Source: Marinobacterium ramblicola
GTDB lineage: Bacteria > Pseudomonadota > Gammaproteobacteria > Pseudomonadales > Balneatricaceae
Direction: 5' to 3'
Assembly: GCF_019084545.1 (NCBI RefSeq)
Contig: NZ_JAHREP010000015.1
Location: 82,302-146,301, forward strand
DNA: 64,000 bases
Position numbers and translations under genes: made by a program. Positions 12,268 to 21,095 of this stretch are shown here, piece by piece. Numbering within the stretch: the first letter of the stretch is position 1; every line of letters starts with the position of its first letter. The notes under the pieces are model-generated. The model did not search any database. It saw nothing but the letters and a program-made list of their open reading frames with translations, and had not been told where the DNA came from.

Positions 12268-14091
12268 TCAACCCTCTTTACGCAGCTGTTCGATCTGTGC
12301 CAGGTAGCCGCGGTAATCGGGGCTATCCTGGCGGCTGTAGTTGAGGTTGCGCAGTAGGCCGGTCAGCGAAATGAAGTAATCCCGCGCCTGCGCCTTGTCG
12401 CTCAGCGGCGGCAGCTGACCCAGGCAGTCGACCAGCAGCGCCAGCAGCTCCCGTTGCCGCTGGATCGGCGTCGACACATCCACCGGGTCGAAGGCATCCT
12501 GCTGCAGATAGACCTGATCCAGACACTGGGCCTTCTGCCAGGTCAGGTAATCCTCCAGGGTCACCCCCTCCTCGCCGGTTACCTCCATCATCTGCTGCAC
12601 CGCCTCGCCCTGCTTGAGCAGCTTGAGCAGCTCACGCACCCGCTCGGTCCAGCCCGGCTCCAGTTCACGTTCGAACCAGGGTGCGAGCTGGTCCAGATAG
12701 CGTGACCAGGAGATCAGCGGGTCCACCGCCGGGTAAGCGCGCTTGTAGGCACGGTCGGCACTGAGGCCGAGGAAGGTTTTTACCGTACGCAGCGTGGCCT
12801 GGGTCACCGGCTCCTCGAAGTTGCCGCCGGCCGGAGACACCGTACCGATTAGGGTCAGGCTGCCCTCGCGCCCCTCGTTGGTACGGATCACGCCTGCACG
12901 CTCGTACAGCGCCCTGATCGAGGATTCGAGATAGGCCGGAAACGCCTCCTCGCCCGGGATCTCCTCCAGCCTGCCGGAGGTTTCGCGCATCGCCTGCGCC
13001 CAGCGCGAGGTGGAATCGGCGATCAGCAGCACGTTGTAGCCCATCTGCCGGTAGTACTCGCTGATGGTGATGCCGGTGTAGATCGACGCCTCACGCGCCG
13101 CCACCGGCATCGACGAGGTGTTGCAGATGATCACCGTGCGATCCATCAGCGTGCCGCCGCGCGGGTCCGGGGTGTTGGGGAATTCGGTGATCGTCTCCAC
13201 CACCTCACCGGCACGCTCGCCGCAAGCGACAATAACCACGATATCCACATCCGAGTAGCGGGAGATCAGGCTCTGCAGCACCGTTTTGCCGGCACCGAAG
13301 GGGCCGGGGATACAGGCTGTGCCGCCGCGCGCGACCGGGAAGAAGGTATCGATCAGGCGAATGCTGGTCAGCAGCGGCCGGCTTGGAAACAGACGCTCGC
13401 TGTAGCCCTCGCGCAGTAGGTCACGGCTGACCGGGATGCGCACCGGCCAGCGCTGCTGCATGCACACCTCGCGCTCGCGACCGCCCTCGCCACTGAGCCG
13501 TACCACCGGCGTGGTGACGCTGAAGCTGCCCTCCTGCACCCAGTTCACCTCGGCCCTGCCGCGCATGTTGAACGGCGCCAGAATTCGGTGTTCGAAACGG
13601 CCCTCCTGCACGGTTCCGAGCAGGTCGCCGGCCTTGACCAGAGCACCGATCTTGACCCGGGGCACGAAGGACCAGCGCTGCTGGGGATCGATGCCATCCA
13701 CCGCCAGCCCGCGAGGCAGGAAGAAGCCGTGTCGACCGGCAATCAGCTCCAGCGGATTCTGCAAACCATCATAGACCTGGCCCAGCAGGCCGGGTCCCAG
13801 GGACACCGACAGCATCTGTCCGGTCTGCTCCACCACGTCACCGACCGCGACACCGCGGGTGTTCTCGAACACCTGCACATCGGCCTCGCCGTAGCGTACC
13901 CGGAGAACCTCGGCCTGCAGTTTTTCGGCAAAGTCGCTCTGGGCACGCTGCGGACAGATCAGCACTACCTCGTTCTTGGTGACCGGGTAAAACTCCCCCT
14001 CGGCGTTTTTCAGCAGCTGGATGGTAACGATATCGTCATGCACCGCCCTGACGCGGGCGGTGATCTTAACCGGTTGAACCGTGCCGCTCAT
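12268..14091 (-). CDS. atpA: V/A-type ATP synthase subunit A (catalytic)
   Basis: A 607-residue V-type catalytic subunit. The P-loop GPFGAGKTVLQS, the long non-homologous insertion before it (about 115-190) typical of V/A subunit A, and the motif ADSTSRWAQAMRE are all present. It drives ATP hydrolysis or synthesis together with subunit B in the V1 head. It is the last gene of the seven-gene operon and overlaps the upstream DUF2764 gene by 4 bases. Subunit A is separated from B by the whole operon, unlike the usual adjacent A-B order. Confidence 0.95.
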   Translation of the reverse strand: MSGTVQPVKITARVRAVHDDIVTIQLLKNAEGEFYPVTKNEVVLICPQRAQSDFAEKLQAEVLRVRYGEADVQVFENTRGVAVGDVVEQTGQMLSVSLGPGLLGQVYDGLQNPLELIAGRHGFFLPRGLAVDGIDPQQRWSFVPRVKIGALVKAGDLLGTVQEGRFEHRILAPFNMRGRAEVNWVQEGSFSVTTPVVRLSGEGGREREVCMQQRWPVRIPVSRDLLREGYSERLFPSRPLLTSIRLIDTFFPVARGGTACIPGPFGAGKTVLQSLISRYSDVDIVVIVACGERAGEVVETITEFPNTPDPRGGTLMDRTVIICNTSSMPVAAREASIYTGITISEYYRQMGYNVLLIADSTSRWAQAMRETSGRLEEIPGEEAFPAYLESSIRALYERAGVIRTNEGREGSLTLIGTVSPAGGNFEEPVTQATLRTVKTFLGLSADRAYKRAYPAVDPLISWSRYLDQLAPWFERELEPGWTERVRELLKLLKQGEAVQQMMEVTGEEGVTLEDYLTWQKAQCLDQVYLQQDAFDPVDVSTPIQRQRELLALLVDCLGQLPPLSDKAQARDYFISLTGLLRNLNYSRQDSPDYRGYLAQIEQLRKEG

Positions 14092-14783
14092 GCTTCACTC
14101 CCTGCCCATTCCCGTTCGCTCTGCCCCGGATCCAGGCTCTGCAGCGTGCTGCCGACCCAACGATCGAAATACTCTTGCGCCTGCTCGCCGCTCCAGCGCA
14201 GACGGTATTCTGCCAGCGCCCAACGCAGGCGATAGGCCGCAACGGCGGCAAAACTGAACACCTGCTCCTGCTCGATGCGCCAGAGCCGGGTCCAGAACCG
14301 CTCCAGCAGCATCTGTTCGAGGGCACGACTGCGCCCTGCTTCCAGCGCCTCGCGGGCCTGCATCAGCCAGGGGAAGCGCCGTTCCAGACCGAACAGCGGC
14401 TGTTGCCAGTCGCGCTGAATCAGCCAGACACAGGGGCCGAAGCCCTTGAAGCTGCCGCCATCCTGCTGTCCCGCCAGCCGGTAGCGCAGTGCCGCCACCA
14501 GCGTGCGCGACTGCAGATACTCGGCGATCACGGCGCAAAGCGTCGGATCGCTGATCGCCTCCAGCTCGCTGTGCCAGAGCGCGATCTCGTCAGCATCGGA
14601 CAGCGCTTCGTCGCCAACCCGCTCGCGCTGACACAGGTGCAGGGCACGTGCCAGCTGTTCACGATCCGCCTCGCTGAGCATGCTCAGCCGCTGCTCCAGC
14701 TTCAGCGTCGAGCAGGGCAGCTCCTGCAGTCTGGCCAGTGGCGCCAGCGTGGGCAGCGCCGGTACCAGGGTGTAGTAACTCAT
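14088..14783 (-). CDS. DUF2764 family V-ATPase operon protein (likely C/d-like stalk subunit)
   Basis: A 231-residue helical protein starting MSYYTLVPALPTL with a Trp/Arg-rich C-terminal half. Proteins of this family occur in bacterial V-type ATPase operons between subunits E and A, as in Chlamydiae, where they take the place of the classical C (d) subunit. The role as rotor-V1 connector is an inference from position and from the lack of another C candidate. It overlaps neighbours by 4 bases on both sides. Confidence 0.8.
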   Translation of the reverse strand: MSYYTLVPALPTLAPLARLQELPCSTLKLEQRLSMLSEADREQLARALHLCQRERVGDEALSDADEIALWHSELEAISDPTLCAVIAEYLQSRTLVAALRYRLAGQQDGGSFKGFGPCVWLIQRDWQQPLFGLERRFPWLMQAREALEAGRSRALEQMLLERFWTRLWRIEQEQVFSFAAVAAYRLRWALAEYRLRWSGEQAQEYFDRWVGSTLQSLDPGQSEREWAGSEA

Positions 14784-15460
14784 CGGATCACACCTTCGAG
14801 CAGGGCGCGGAAGCGGGGCTGCAGGTGTTTCAGCAGCAGCTCGGCCAGCGCCCTGTCACTCAGATCCATCTCGGCATCCTCACCTTCGAAGCGCAGCACC
14901 AGGCCCTTATGATTGCCGATATCGAAGCTCACCCCTTCACGCAACTGCTCGGCGAGCAGTTGCTGCACGAAACTGCTGAGCTTGCCTTCTCGATAGGCGT
15001 GGGGGTTACGCCTGAGTTCATCGATGCCGACGAACTGTTCAGGCAGCAGCACCTCGAAACGCTGGTTGCCGAGATCAGCGCGATCACGCACCGTACACAC
15101 CACCTCACGCAGCAGCGTCTGCATGAACTGGCTACTATCCAGCTGCTCGCTGACCAGAATCCGCACCCGGTCGGCGAACACCCGCGCCAGCGCCTCGCGC
15201 AGCTGCAGTTGCACGTCGCGGGCAGCGATGCGCAGCGCATCCTCGCCGCCCTTGCGCAGCCGCTCGGCGTCAATGCGTGCCTGATCACGGATCTGCTTCG
15301 CTTCCTGCTCCGCCTGTTCAACCAACCAGTCGGCGCGACGCTGCGCCTCCTCGATCAGCTTCCCCGCCTCCTGCTGCCCCTTCTCGACCCCCTGCAGACG
15401 CAGGCGCTCGATCAGCGCTTCGACGCCGGAGGCGGCGTGGGATTTCTCAACATTGTTCAT
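14780..15460 (-). CDS. atpE: V/A-type ATP synthase subunit E (peripheral stalk)
   Basis: A 226-residue protein with a long N-terminal coiled coil (about residues 15-110, rich in E/A/R/Q heptads such as EAGKLIEEAQRRADWLVEQ) and a C-terminal globular domain, the form of the V-type stator subunit E. The start MNNVEKSH at 15460 gives a 10-base gap from the K gene; the frame is open 30 bases further upstream inside K. Confidence 0.85.
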   Translation of the reverse strand: MNNVEKSHAASGVEALIERLRLQGVEKGQQEAGKLIEEAQRRADWLVEQAEQEAKQIRDQARIDAERLRKGGEDALRIAARDVQLQLREALARVFADRVRILVSEQLDSSQFMQTLLREVVCTVRDRADLGNQRFEVLLPEQFVGIDELRRNPHAYREGKLSSFVQQLLAEQLREGVSFDIGNHKGLVLRFEGEDAEMDLSDRALAELLLKHLQPRFRALLEGVIR

Positions 15461-15470
15461 ACCGCCTCCA

Positions 15471-15917
15471 TCAGGCCGGTATCCCGGCACTGATCACCAG
15501 GGCAAAGATAAACGCGAACACGGCAAAGCCCTCGACAATGGCCGCCGGTGCCACCGACATGCCGAAGATCTCCGGCTTGATCTTGGATACGTTGATCGCC
15601 GCAGCGCAGCACTGGCCCTGGCGCCAGGCACTGAACAGCAGCGCCAGCCCGGCAAGAATGCCGATGGCAAACAGGCCCGGTGCGTTATCGATATTCACTT
15701 CACGGTTCAGCGAGAACATCACCACGATGCCGTAGATCGTCTGTGACGAGGGCATCGCCGCGATCCCCACATAGCGGCCATGGCCGGTTTCGGTCTCCAG
15801 CAGTGCGCCACAGGCGGCCTGTCCGGCCAGCGCGCAACCGATGATGCTGCCGATCGCGCCCAGCGCCATCGGTCCATAAAGGCCCGCCCATCCGAGGGCA
15901 ATGATCAGGTTGTCCAA
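15471..15917 (-). CDS. atpK: V/A-type ATP synthase subunit K (rotor ring), Na+-type site
   Basis: A 148-residue, four-helix proteolipid made of two fused hairpins. Aligned by eye with Enterococcus hirae NtpK, the Na+-coordinating positions T64, Q65, Q110 and E139 correspond to S and Q in MPSSQTIYG, Q in SAWRQGQ, and E in AAIVEGFAV. The first hairpin lacks a carboxylate, as in NtpK, giving one ion per four-helix unit. This supports Na+ rather than H+ transport, although S for T is a substitution and biochemical proof is needed. It overlaps the upstream I gene by 13 bases. Confidence 0.92.
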   Translation of the reverse strand: MDNLIIALGWAGLYGPMALGAIGSIIGCALAGQAACGALLETETGHGRYVGIAAMPSSQTIYGIVVMFSLNREVNIDNAPGLFAIGILAGLALLFSAWRQGQCCAAAINVSKIKPEIFGMSVAPAAIVEGFAVFAFIFALVISAGIPA

Positions 15918-17698
15918 GGGTTAACCTCCCGCTTGGCAAAGGGTTGAAACGCATAGCCTTCGTCGGAAAGGCTCCAGTTATAAAACTCGATCAGGTTCAG
16001 GCGCAGGCCGTGGATCACACCGCTGACCACCGCCAGTACGAAGTTGAGCAGGTGGCCGACGACCAGGATCAGCACCTCGAGCAATACCCCCATACCGGGT
16101 AGCGCCGCGGCCACATCATGCGCCAGCTGATTGAAGGTCAGCGCCAGCGACGCGCTGGCCAGTCCCAGGGCAAACAGGCGCAGGTAGCTGAGTACGTCGC
16201 CGAACATGGAGGAGAGTCTGGTCAGCGCCAGCAGCCCGTCCATCGCCCTCAACAGCCAACTGCGCAGATCCCGGCCGCGGCGCTCGCTGGAGCAACCAAA
16301 CACCAGCAGCAGACCGAGCCCGCCCAGGGTCAGGATGCCGGGCGACTGACCCTGCTGCCAAAGCATCAGCGCCGCCAGAATGATCAGCATCCAGCCGGCG
16401 CCGGCAAACGCCGGCAGGCGACCGCGCAATCGCCAGACATTGATGCCGTTGGCGATCAGCAGGTGACCGGCACCGATGAAGATCGACAGGTTCATCATGC
16501 TGTCGAAGTCGTTCACATCCAGCAGCCGCACTACCTCCAGCGCCGCTATTGGCGGCCCGGCGCCGAAGTAGCTGCCCACCAGTACACCATAAACCAGGGA
16601 GAATAGAGTCAGCGTGGCACCGAGCACACGTAATCGCCGCCCGCTTGGCGTCGTCTCCATGCGCCGCCAGTAGAACAGCATTACAGCACCGAGCAGCAGG
16701 GCGTAGCCGGCATCGGACAGAATCAGCGCGAAGAAGGTGGCAAAGGAGAAAAATACCACCCGTGACGGGTCCCAGGCGTGATAACCAGGCATCTGGTAGA
16801 AGCGCACCACCTCCTCGCCGCCGGCCAGCGTCGATGGGTTCTCAAGCAGTGTCGGTGGCTGCTCATCCGCCTCCGGTTCGGCGAGCAAAAGCGCCAACCC
16901 CTGACGCTCGGCAAACTCGCTCAACTCGCGCTTTTTGCCGGCATCGATCCAACCCTGAACCGCAAACACACCATCCCGCTCCAGCGCATTGGCACTGACC
17001 TCGGCGCGTTCCGCTGCATCGGCATTCCCGGCCAGAGAGCGCCGCAACAGGTAAAGCCAGCGGGTATCCGCCTCACGCTCACCGTCGAGCAGTTCCAGCT
17101 CGATCTCGATATCGTGCAGCTGATGCTCCAGCGTCGCCAGCGGGATGGAGCCGGTATGGGTGCGCGGCACCGGCATCTGGTTCGGGCGCGGCTCCTCCCT
17201 GGCGATCACCGCAACATAGGTATAGCGGTTGTCACGGTGCACCGCGCTCCAGACCAGGCCGTTGCGCTCCACCTCCTTCATGCGGTAGTTCGGTACCAGA
17301 TAGAACCAGAGCCGTTGACCATACAGCCCCTCCTCCCCCGGCAGCTCAAAACTGCCCCAGGGGCGCAGATCCTTGATCCTTTTCACCAGCGCATCGCGCT
17401 GCTCCTCCAGCCGCATCCGCCGGTGCCGCTTGTCGAGAACCGCATGCACCACAGCCGCCAGGTCGAATCGATCTGTTTCGGTCACCTGGCGCCGCTTGGT
17501 CGGGCAACAGGCCAGATAGTGCAGCGCCAGACGCAGACGTTCGGGACTGACGCCCGAGTCATCCTCCCATTCGGCCTGCGGCCCGGACGATAGCGGAATA
17601 ATGTGCATCAGCCCCAGTGACTGTAGCGCATCCAGGGCCGGCACCTTCTCTTCCAGCAGCCCCACCAGGGAGGCCTTAAGCAGCCGTCGAATACTCAT
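15905..17698 (-). CDS. atpI: V/A-type ATP synthase subunit I (a subunit)
   Basis: A 597-residue protein. The N-terminal ~320 residues are the soluble two-lobed, coiled-coil stalk domain. The C-terminal part has about seven membrane helices, starting near VVFFSFATFFALILSDAGYA, and contains GLRLNLIEFYNWS near the end, the conserved R-L-x-x-V/L-E-F region whose Arg faces the rotor ring. The start at 17698 follows an ATGA overlap with subunit D; the longer open frame upstream lies over atpD and is rejected. Confidence 0.92.
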   Translation of the reverse strand: MSIRRLLKASLVGLLEEKVPALDALQSLGLMHIIPLSSGPQAEWEDDSGVSPERLRLALHYLACCPTKRRQVTETDRFDLAAVVHAVLDKRHRRMRLEEQRDALVKRIKDLRPWGSFELPGEEGLYGQRLWFYLVPNYRMKEVERNGLVWSAVHRDNRYTYVAVIAREEPRPNQMPVPRTHTGSIPLATLEHQLHDIEIELELLDGEREADTRWLYLLRRSLAGNADAAERAEVSANALERDGVFAVQGWIDAGKKRELSEFAERQGLALLLAEPEADEQPPTLLENPSTLAGGEEVVRFYQMPGYHAWDPSRVVFFSFATFFALILSDAGYALLLGAVMLFYWRRMETTPSGRRLRVLGATLTLFSLVYGVLVGSYFGAGPPIAALEVVRLLDVNDFDSMMNLSIFIGAGHLLIANGINVWRLRGRLPAFAGAGWMLIILAALMLWQQGQSPGILTLGGLGLLLVFGCSSERRGRDLRSWLLRAMDGLLALTRLSSMFGDVLSYLRLFALGLASASLALTFNQLAHDVAAALPGMGVLLEVLILVVGHLLNFVLAVVSGVIHGLRLNLIEFYNWSLSDEGYAFQPFAKREVNPWTT

Positions 17699-18297
17699 CC
17701 GATCGCCCTCAACCGCTTGCCCTTGGCGATCTTTGCCCGCACTACCCCAGCCCGCTCGGCATCGGACAGTGCGATACGGATACGCCGGATATGACGTTCC
17801 GCACGCGGGATCAGCACCTTGTCGAACAGGTTGAGTCGTTGGGTGGTCTTGCGCAGGGCGGCCTCCAGGCGAGACAAGCGCTCCTGCTCGACGCGACACG
17901 CCAGCTCCAGCTGCAAGCGGCGCTCGGCCAGATCCAGCGCCCGGTCGACCCAGGCAGGCAACGCCAGGCGGGAGTGTTGATGGCGGTCGATGTCGATCCC
18001 CTGCAGCAGGGGCAGCTCGATGCCGACCAGATTGACCTGCTCGACCCTGACCCCAACCACCTGCACCAGCTGATGCAGGTCGAGGCCGCTCTGCGCCAGC
18101 ATCGGCAGTTGGTCCGCCACCTGTGCGCTGATGTCGGCCAGTTCGCCCTGCTGCGCCGTGATCAGCCTGCGGCTCTGCTGGCGTGCAGCCAGGATCTGCT
18201 TACGTTTGAGGTCCAGCGCCGGCACGAACTGACGAAACGCCTTCAGCCGGCGCGATTCGCGATGCAGGGAACTCTTGTTCAGCGCCAGCTTGGCCAT
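17695..18297 (-). CDS. atpD: V/A-type ATP synthase subunit D (central rotor shaft)
   Basis: A 200-residue protein with long N- and C-terminal helices (LALNKSSLHRESRRLKAF at the start; RLNLFDKVLIPRAERHIR near the end), typical of the D subunit that forms the central rotating shaft. No separate F subunit gene is present beside it. It is 3 bases downstream of subunit B and overlaps subunit I by 4 bases. Confidence 0.9.
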   Translation of the reverse strand: MAKLALNKSSLHRESRRLKAFRQFVPALDLKRKQILAARQQSRRLITAQQGELADISAQVADQLPMLAQSGLDLHQLVQVVGVRVEQVNLVGIELPLLQGIDIDRHQHSRLALPAWVDRALDLAERRLQLELACRVEQERLSRLEAALRKTTQRLNLFDKVLIPRAERHIRRIRIALSDAERAGVVRAKIAKGKRLRAIG

Positions 18298-18300
18298 CGC

Positions 18301-19680
18301 TTACACCTCGACCCCCGGGTCCATAGCGGCACGCCGTTTGGGGAAGTACTTGCTGACCAGGCTCTCCTTCATCAGCAACTCCCGCGGCTCGAAGCACTCG
18401 GCCAGCGTCTGCCAACACAGATCCAGCGCCTTTTCCAACGGCAGGGAGACACGGATATCCATGAAGCGGTCATGGAACAGTTGGCCGAACCTGAGCAGCC
18501 GTTCGTCATATTCGGAGAGATCGAACGACATCGCCTGCTTCTGCTCGGCATCGCGGGCGGCGGCATAGAAGCGCACCATGGTGTTCATGATCTGGCTGTG
18601 ATCCTCGCGCGTGACCTTGCCGATCACATGCTGCTTCAGCCGCGACAGCGAACCGAAGGGGTCGATCACGCCGTCGTGCAGGTAGAATTGGCCTTCGGTG
18701 ATGTAGCCGGTGTTGTCCGGCACCGGGTGGGTCACGTCGTCACCGGGCATGGTGGTCACCGACAGGATGGTGACCGAGCCCGCGCCCTTGTAGTCGCACG
18801 CCTTCTCGTAGCGCCGTGCCAGTTGCGAGTAGAGGTCGCCGATATAGCCACGGTTCGACGGCACATGCTCCATGGAGATACCGACCTCCTTCAACGCGTC
18901 GGCGTAGGCGGTCATGTCGGTGAGCAGCACCAACACGCGCTTACCCTCCTCGACGGCGAAGCGCTCGGCCACGGCCAGCGCCATATCCGGCACCAGCAGC
19001 CCTTCCACCACCGGGTCGGAGCCCTGATGCACGAACATCACCGTGCGCGCCAGCACCCCGGCCTCCTCGAACGCCTGGCGGAAGAAGTGGTAGTCGTCGA
19101 AGATCAGCCCGATGCCGCCGAACACCACGATATCGGCGTCGGCCTGGGCACCGATCTGCGCCAGTAGCCGGTTGTAGGGTTCGCCGGCGACGGAGAAGAT
19201 CGGGATCTTCTGGCTCTCCACCAGGCAGTTGAAGATATCGATCATCGGCACGTCGGTGCGGATCATCCGCGAGGCCAGCACCCGGCGCACCGGATTGACC
19301 GTGGGGCCGTCGATCTCGATCTTCGCCTCTTCGCTGAGCGAGGGGCCGCCGTCGATCGGGCGCCCGGCACCGGAGAAACTTCGCCCGAGAACATTGGCCG
19401 AGAAGGTCACCTGCATGGGGTGGCCGAGAAAGCGCACCCCGGCCTGGGTCGACAACCCCTTGGTACCGGAGAACAGCTGCAGCGATACCTCGTCGCGATC
19501 GATGCGGATCACCTGCGCCATATAGGGCGGCTGGTCCGGGTCAAGAGTGTTTTCGATCAGCGCCAGATCACCGTAGCCGATCGCGGATATCTCCCCCTCC
19601 TCCGGCTCCGGTACATGCACTTTGACGATATCGCCGATGATTTCGAGGATTCTTGAGTAACGCACCAGCAACTGGGTCAC
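18301..19680 (-). CDS. atpB: V/A-type ATP synthase subunit B (regulatory head subunit)
   Basis: A 459-residue non-catalytic head subunit with SGAGRPIDGGP, PMIDIFNCLVESQKIPIFS and TVNPVRRVLASRMIRTDVPM; the P-loop is degenerate (SVAGEPYNRLL), as expected for V-type B. It starts with GTG at 19680 with ggag upstream. It is the first ATPase subunit gene here. A NIF3-C-like gene ends 55 bases upstream on the same strand and may share its promoter. Confidence 0.94.
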   Translation of the reverse strand: MTQLLVRYSRILEIIGDIVKVHVPEPEEGEISAIGYGDLALIENTLDPDQPPYMAQVIRIDRDEVSLQLFSGTKGLSTQAGVRFLGHPMQVTFSANVLGRSFSGAGRPIDGGPSLSEEAKIEIDGPTVNPVRRVLASRMIRTDVPMIDIFNCLVESQKIPIFSVAGEPYNRLLAQIGAQADADIVVFGGIGLIFDDYHFFRQAFEEAGVLARTVMFVHQGSDPVVEGLLVPDMALAVAERFAVEEGKRVLVLLTDMTAYADALKEVGISMEHVPSNRGYIGDLYSQLARRYEKACDYKGAGSVTILSVTTMPGDDVTHPVPDNTGYITEGQFYLHDGVIDPFGSLSRLKQHVIGKVTREDHSQIMNTMVRFYAAARDAEQKQAMSFDLSEYDERLLRFGQLFHDRFMDIRVSLPLEKALDLCWQTLAECFEPRELLMKESLVSKYFPKRRAAMDPGVEV

Positions 19681-19735
19681 TGTCCACTCCCTGTCATGAA
19701 TTGACTCGCGTCTGTACCGATCTGCCTTGCGGCGG

Positions 19736-20056
19736 TCAAAGTTTGTCGGGGTCGATCAGGCGCCAGAGATCGTACGCCACCTCTTCGTAAGGGTGCGCTT
19801 TGCGCAGCGCCATCAGCGTGGACTGTATCCGGTCGTCGTCACAGACCAGCTCCACCTTCCACTCCTCGACCTGTTCCAGCTCACCGACCTGGCCGAGATG
19901 CGGGTTGGCGCCGTCGAGCGGGCGGAACTGGCCGATGCCACGGGTCTGCCAGCAGCACTGATCATAATCGCCGATACGCCCGGCACCGGCTTCAAAGATC
20001 GCCTGCTTGACCACTTCAAGATGGGAGTCAGGCACGAAGAAACAGAGTTTGAACAT
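19736..20056 (-). CDS. NIF3/YqfO C-terminal-like (CutA-type) protein
   Basis: A 106-residue protein with MFKLCFFVPDSHLEVVKQAI, GAGRIGDYDQCCWQT, GIGQFRPLDGANPHLG and KAHPYEEVAYDLWRL. This matches the ~100-residue CutA-like domain inserted in many NIF3/YqfO proteins, here as a stand-alone protein. The fold is a ferredoxin-like trimer; the biochemical role is unknown. Position at the head of the ATPase operon (55-base gap) suggests co-transcription. The frame is open further upstream, but the conserved domain begins exactly at this Met. Confidence 0.8.
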   Translation of the reverse strand: MFKLCFFVPDSHLEVVKQAIFEAGAGRIGDYDQCCWQTRGIGQFRPLDGANPHLGQVGELEQVEEWKVELVCDDDRIQSTLMALRKAHPYEEVAYDLWRLIDPDKL

Positions 20057-20115
20057 ACCGCATCGCCTTAGATTGGGTTCTGCGTTTACGGATCTAATAA
20101 CCCTACATATAACGC

Positions 20116-20134
20116 TGCAACGCCGGATGTTGCA
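20116..20134. promoter_or_regulatory. Inverted repeat in a divergent promoter region
   Basis: TGCAAC-N7-GTTGCA is a perfect 6-bp inverted repeat within the ~190-base region between the NIF3-C-like gene and the Lrp-type gene. It has the size of a dimer operator. The protein bound is unknown. Confidence 0.3.
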
Positions 20135-20248
20135 ACAGCACAATCGTCGATCCTGTCGCCACAGGCCTGGTGTTATAGCCCAAACGCGCGACAAAAGGAT
20201 GAAATCGACCGCCGGCTTGCGGTTATACTCAGGCACACCAGCTCAGCC

Positions 20249-20710
20249 GTGAAATTGAACAAGATGAACAAGCTCGATACCGCCCTGCTCAATATCCTGA
20301 TCAAGGATGCCCGCACCTCCTTTGCCGATATTGCGCGCCAGCTCAATGTGTCCCGTGCTTACGCCCGCACTCGGGTACAGGCCCTGGTCGAGGAGGGGGT
20401 CATCGAGCAGTTCACCGCCGTGGTCAACCCCGAGAAGGTCGGCAAGACCATCTCCACGTTTATCGATCTTAAGGTAAATCCGCAGTCGATTGAGCAGGTC
20501 GCCGAGGAGCTCTCTGCGCTGCCCGAAGTGGTCAGCCTGTATATCATGACCGACCTTCGCAGCCTGCATATTCACACACTGACCGACAGCTACGATACAT
20601 TCGACAGTTTTGCCAAGGCGCATATTTTCGGCCGTCCGGAGGTCATTTCGGTGGAGTGCAACTCACTGCTCAAACGCGTCAAGCACCGTCGGGGCGGTGC
20701 ACGGCTCTGA
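20249..20710 (+). CDS. Lrp/AsnC family transcriptional regulator
   Basis: A 153-residue Lrp-type protein. An N-terminal HTH (LDTALLNILIKDARTSFADI, then ARQLNVSRAYARTRVQALVE) is followed by an AsnC/RAM ligand domain that carries VVSLYIMTDLRSLHIHTLT. The start is GTG 20249 or ATG 20264; neither has a clear ribosome site. It is upstream of, and on the same strand as, the TRAP-TSUP-GGT cluster, separated by ~385 bases, so it may regulate uptake of an amino or keto acid. That link is positional inference only. Confidence 0.85.
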   Translation: MKLNKMNKLDTALLNILIKDARTSFADIARQLNVSRAYARTRVQALVEEGVIEQFTAVVNPEKVGKTISTFIDLKVNPQSIEQVAEELSALPEVVSLYIMTDLRSLHIHTLTDSYDTFDSFAKAHIFGRPEVISVECNSLLKRVKHRRGGARL

Positions 20711-21095
20711 TGACGCCTATTCTGTATTAATTTCGCACAGGCTTGGTGCGCACTCTCGCTTGTGGTGCATTGAAAACATCCGGCAGCCAAACAGCCCCTC
20801 TTACGCCATTTGTGTTTGCTTCGGTCCGAAAAGCCTTTCAGCTGATTACAACTGCTAGCGGATTAGTGCCTTATTAGCCATTTGTTTTTCCGCACCCCGC
20901 CTATCATGCCTTGTTTTGAATCGGAAAGATATTCATAAACGCATCTTTTGTATTCAAAATAATCCTTATATTTCATAAATTTAAACGCAATAAATGCAAC
21001 TGGCACGACATCTGCTCCAGTCGGTCGTAGCGGCGCATACATTTGTAAACAAATCGCGCGCCACCTTAAGAGACCATTATTGAGGAACATCCGAC
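20711..21095. other. Intergenic region before the TRAP operon (385 bases)
   Basis: No open frame of note on either strand. The stretch 20920-20995 is much more AT-rich than its surroundings (for example cttatatttcataaattta) and probably holds the promoter and regulator sites of the TRAP operon. I see no riboswitch-like fold or strong terminator after the Lrp gene. Confidence 0.5.

Noticed and set aside
17699..17899. 67-codon upstream extension of V-ATPase subunit I
   Set aside because: Lies inside atpD in another frame; the ATGA overlap at 17695-17698 marks the real start.
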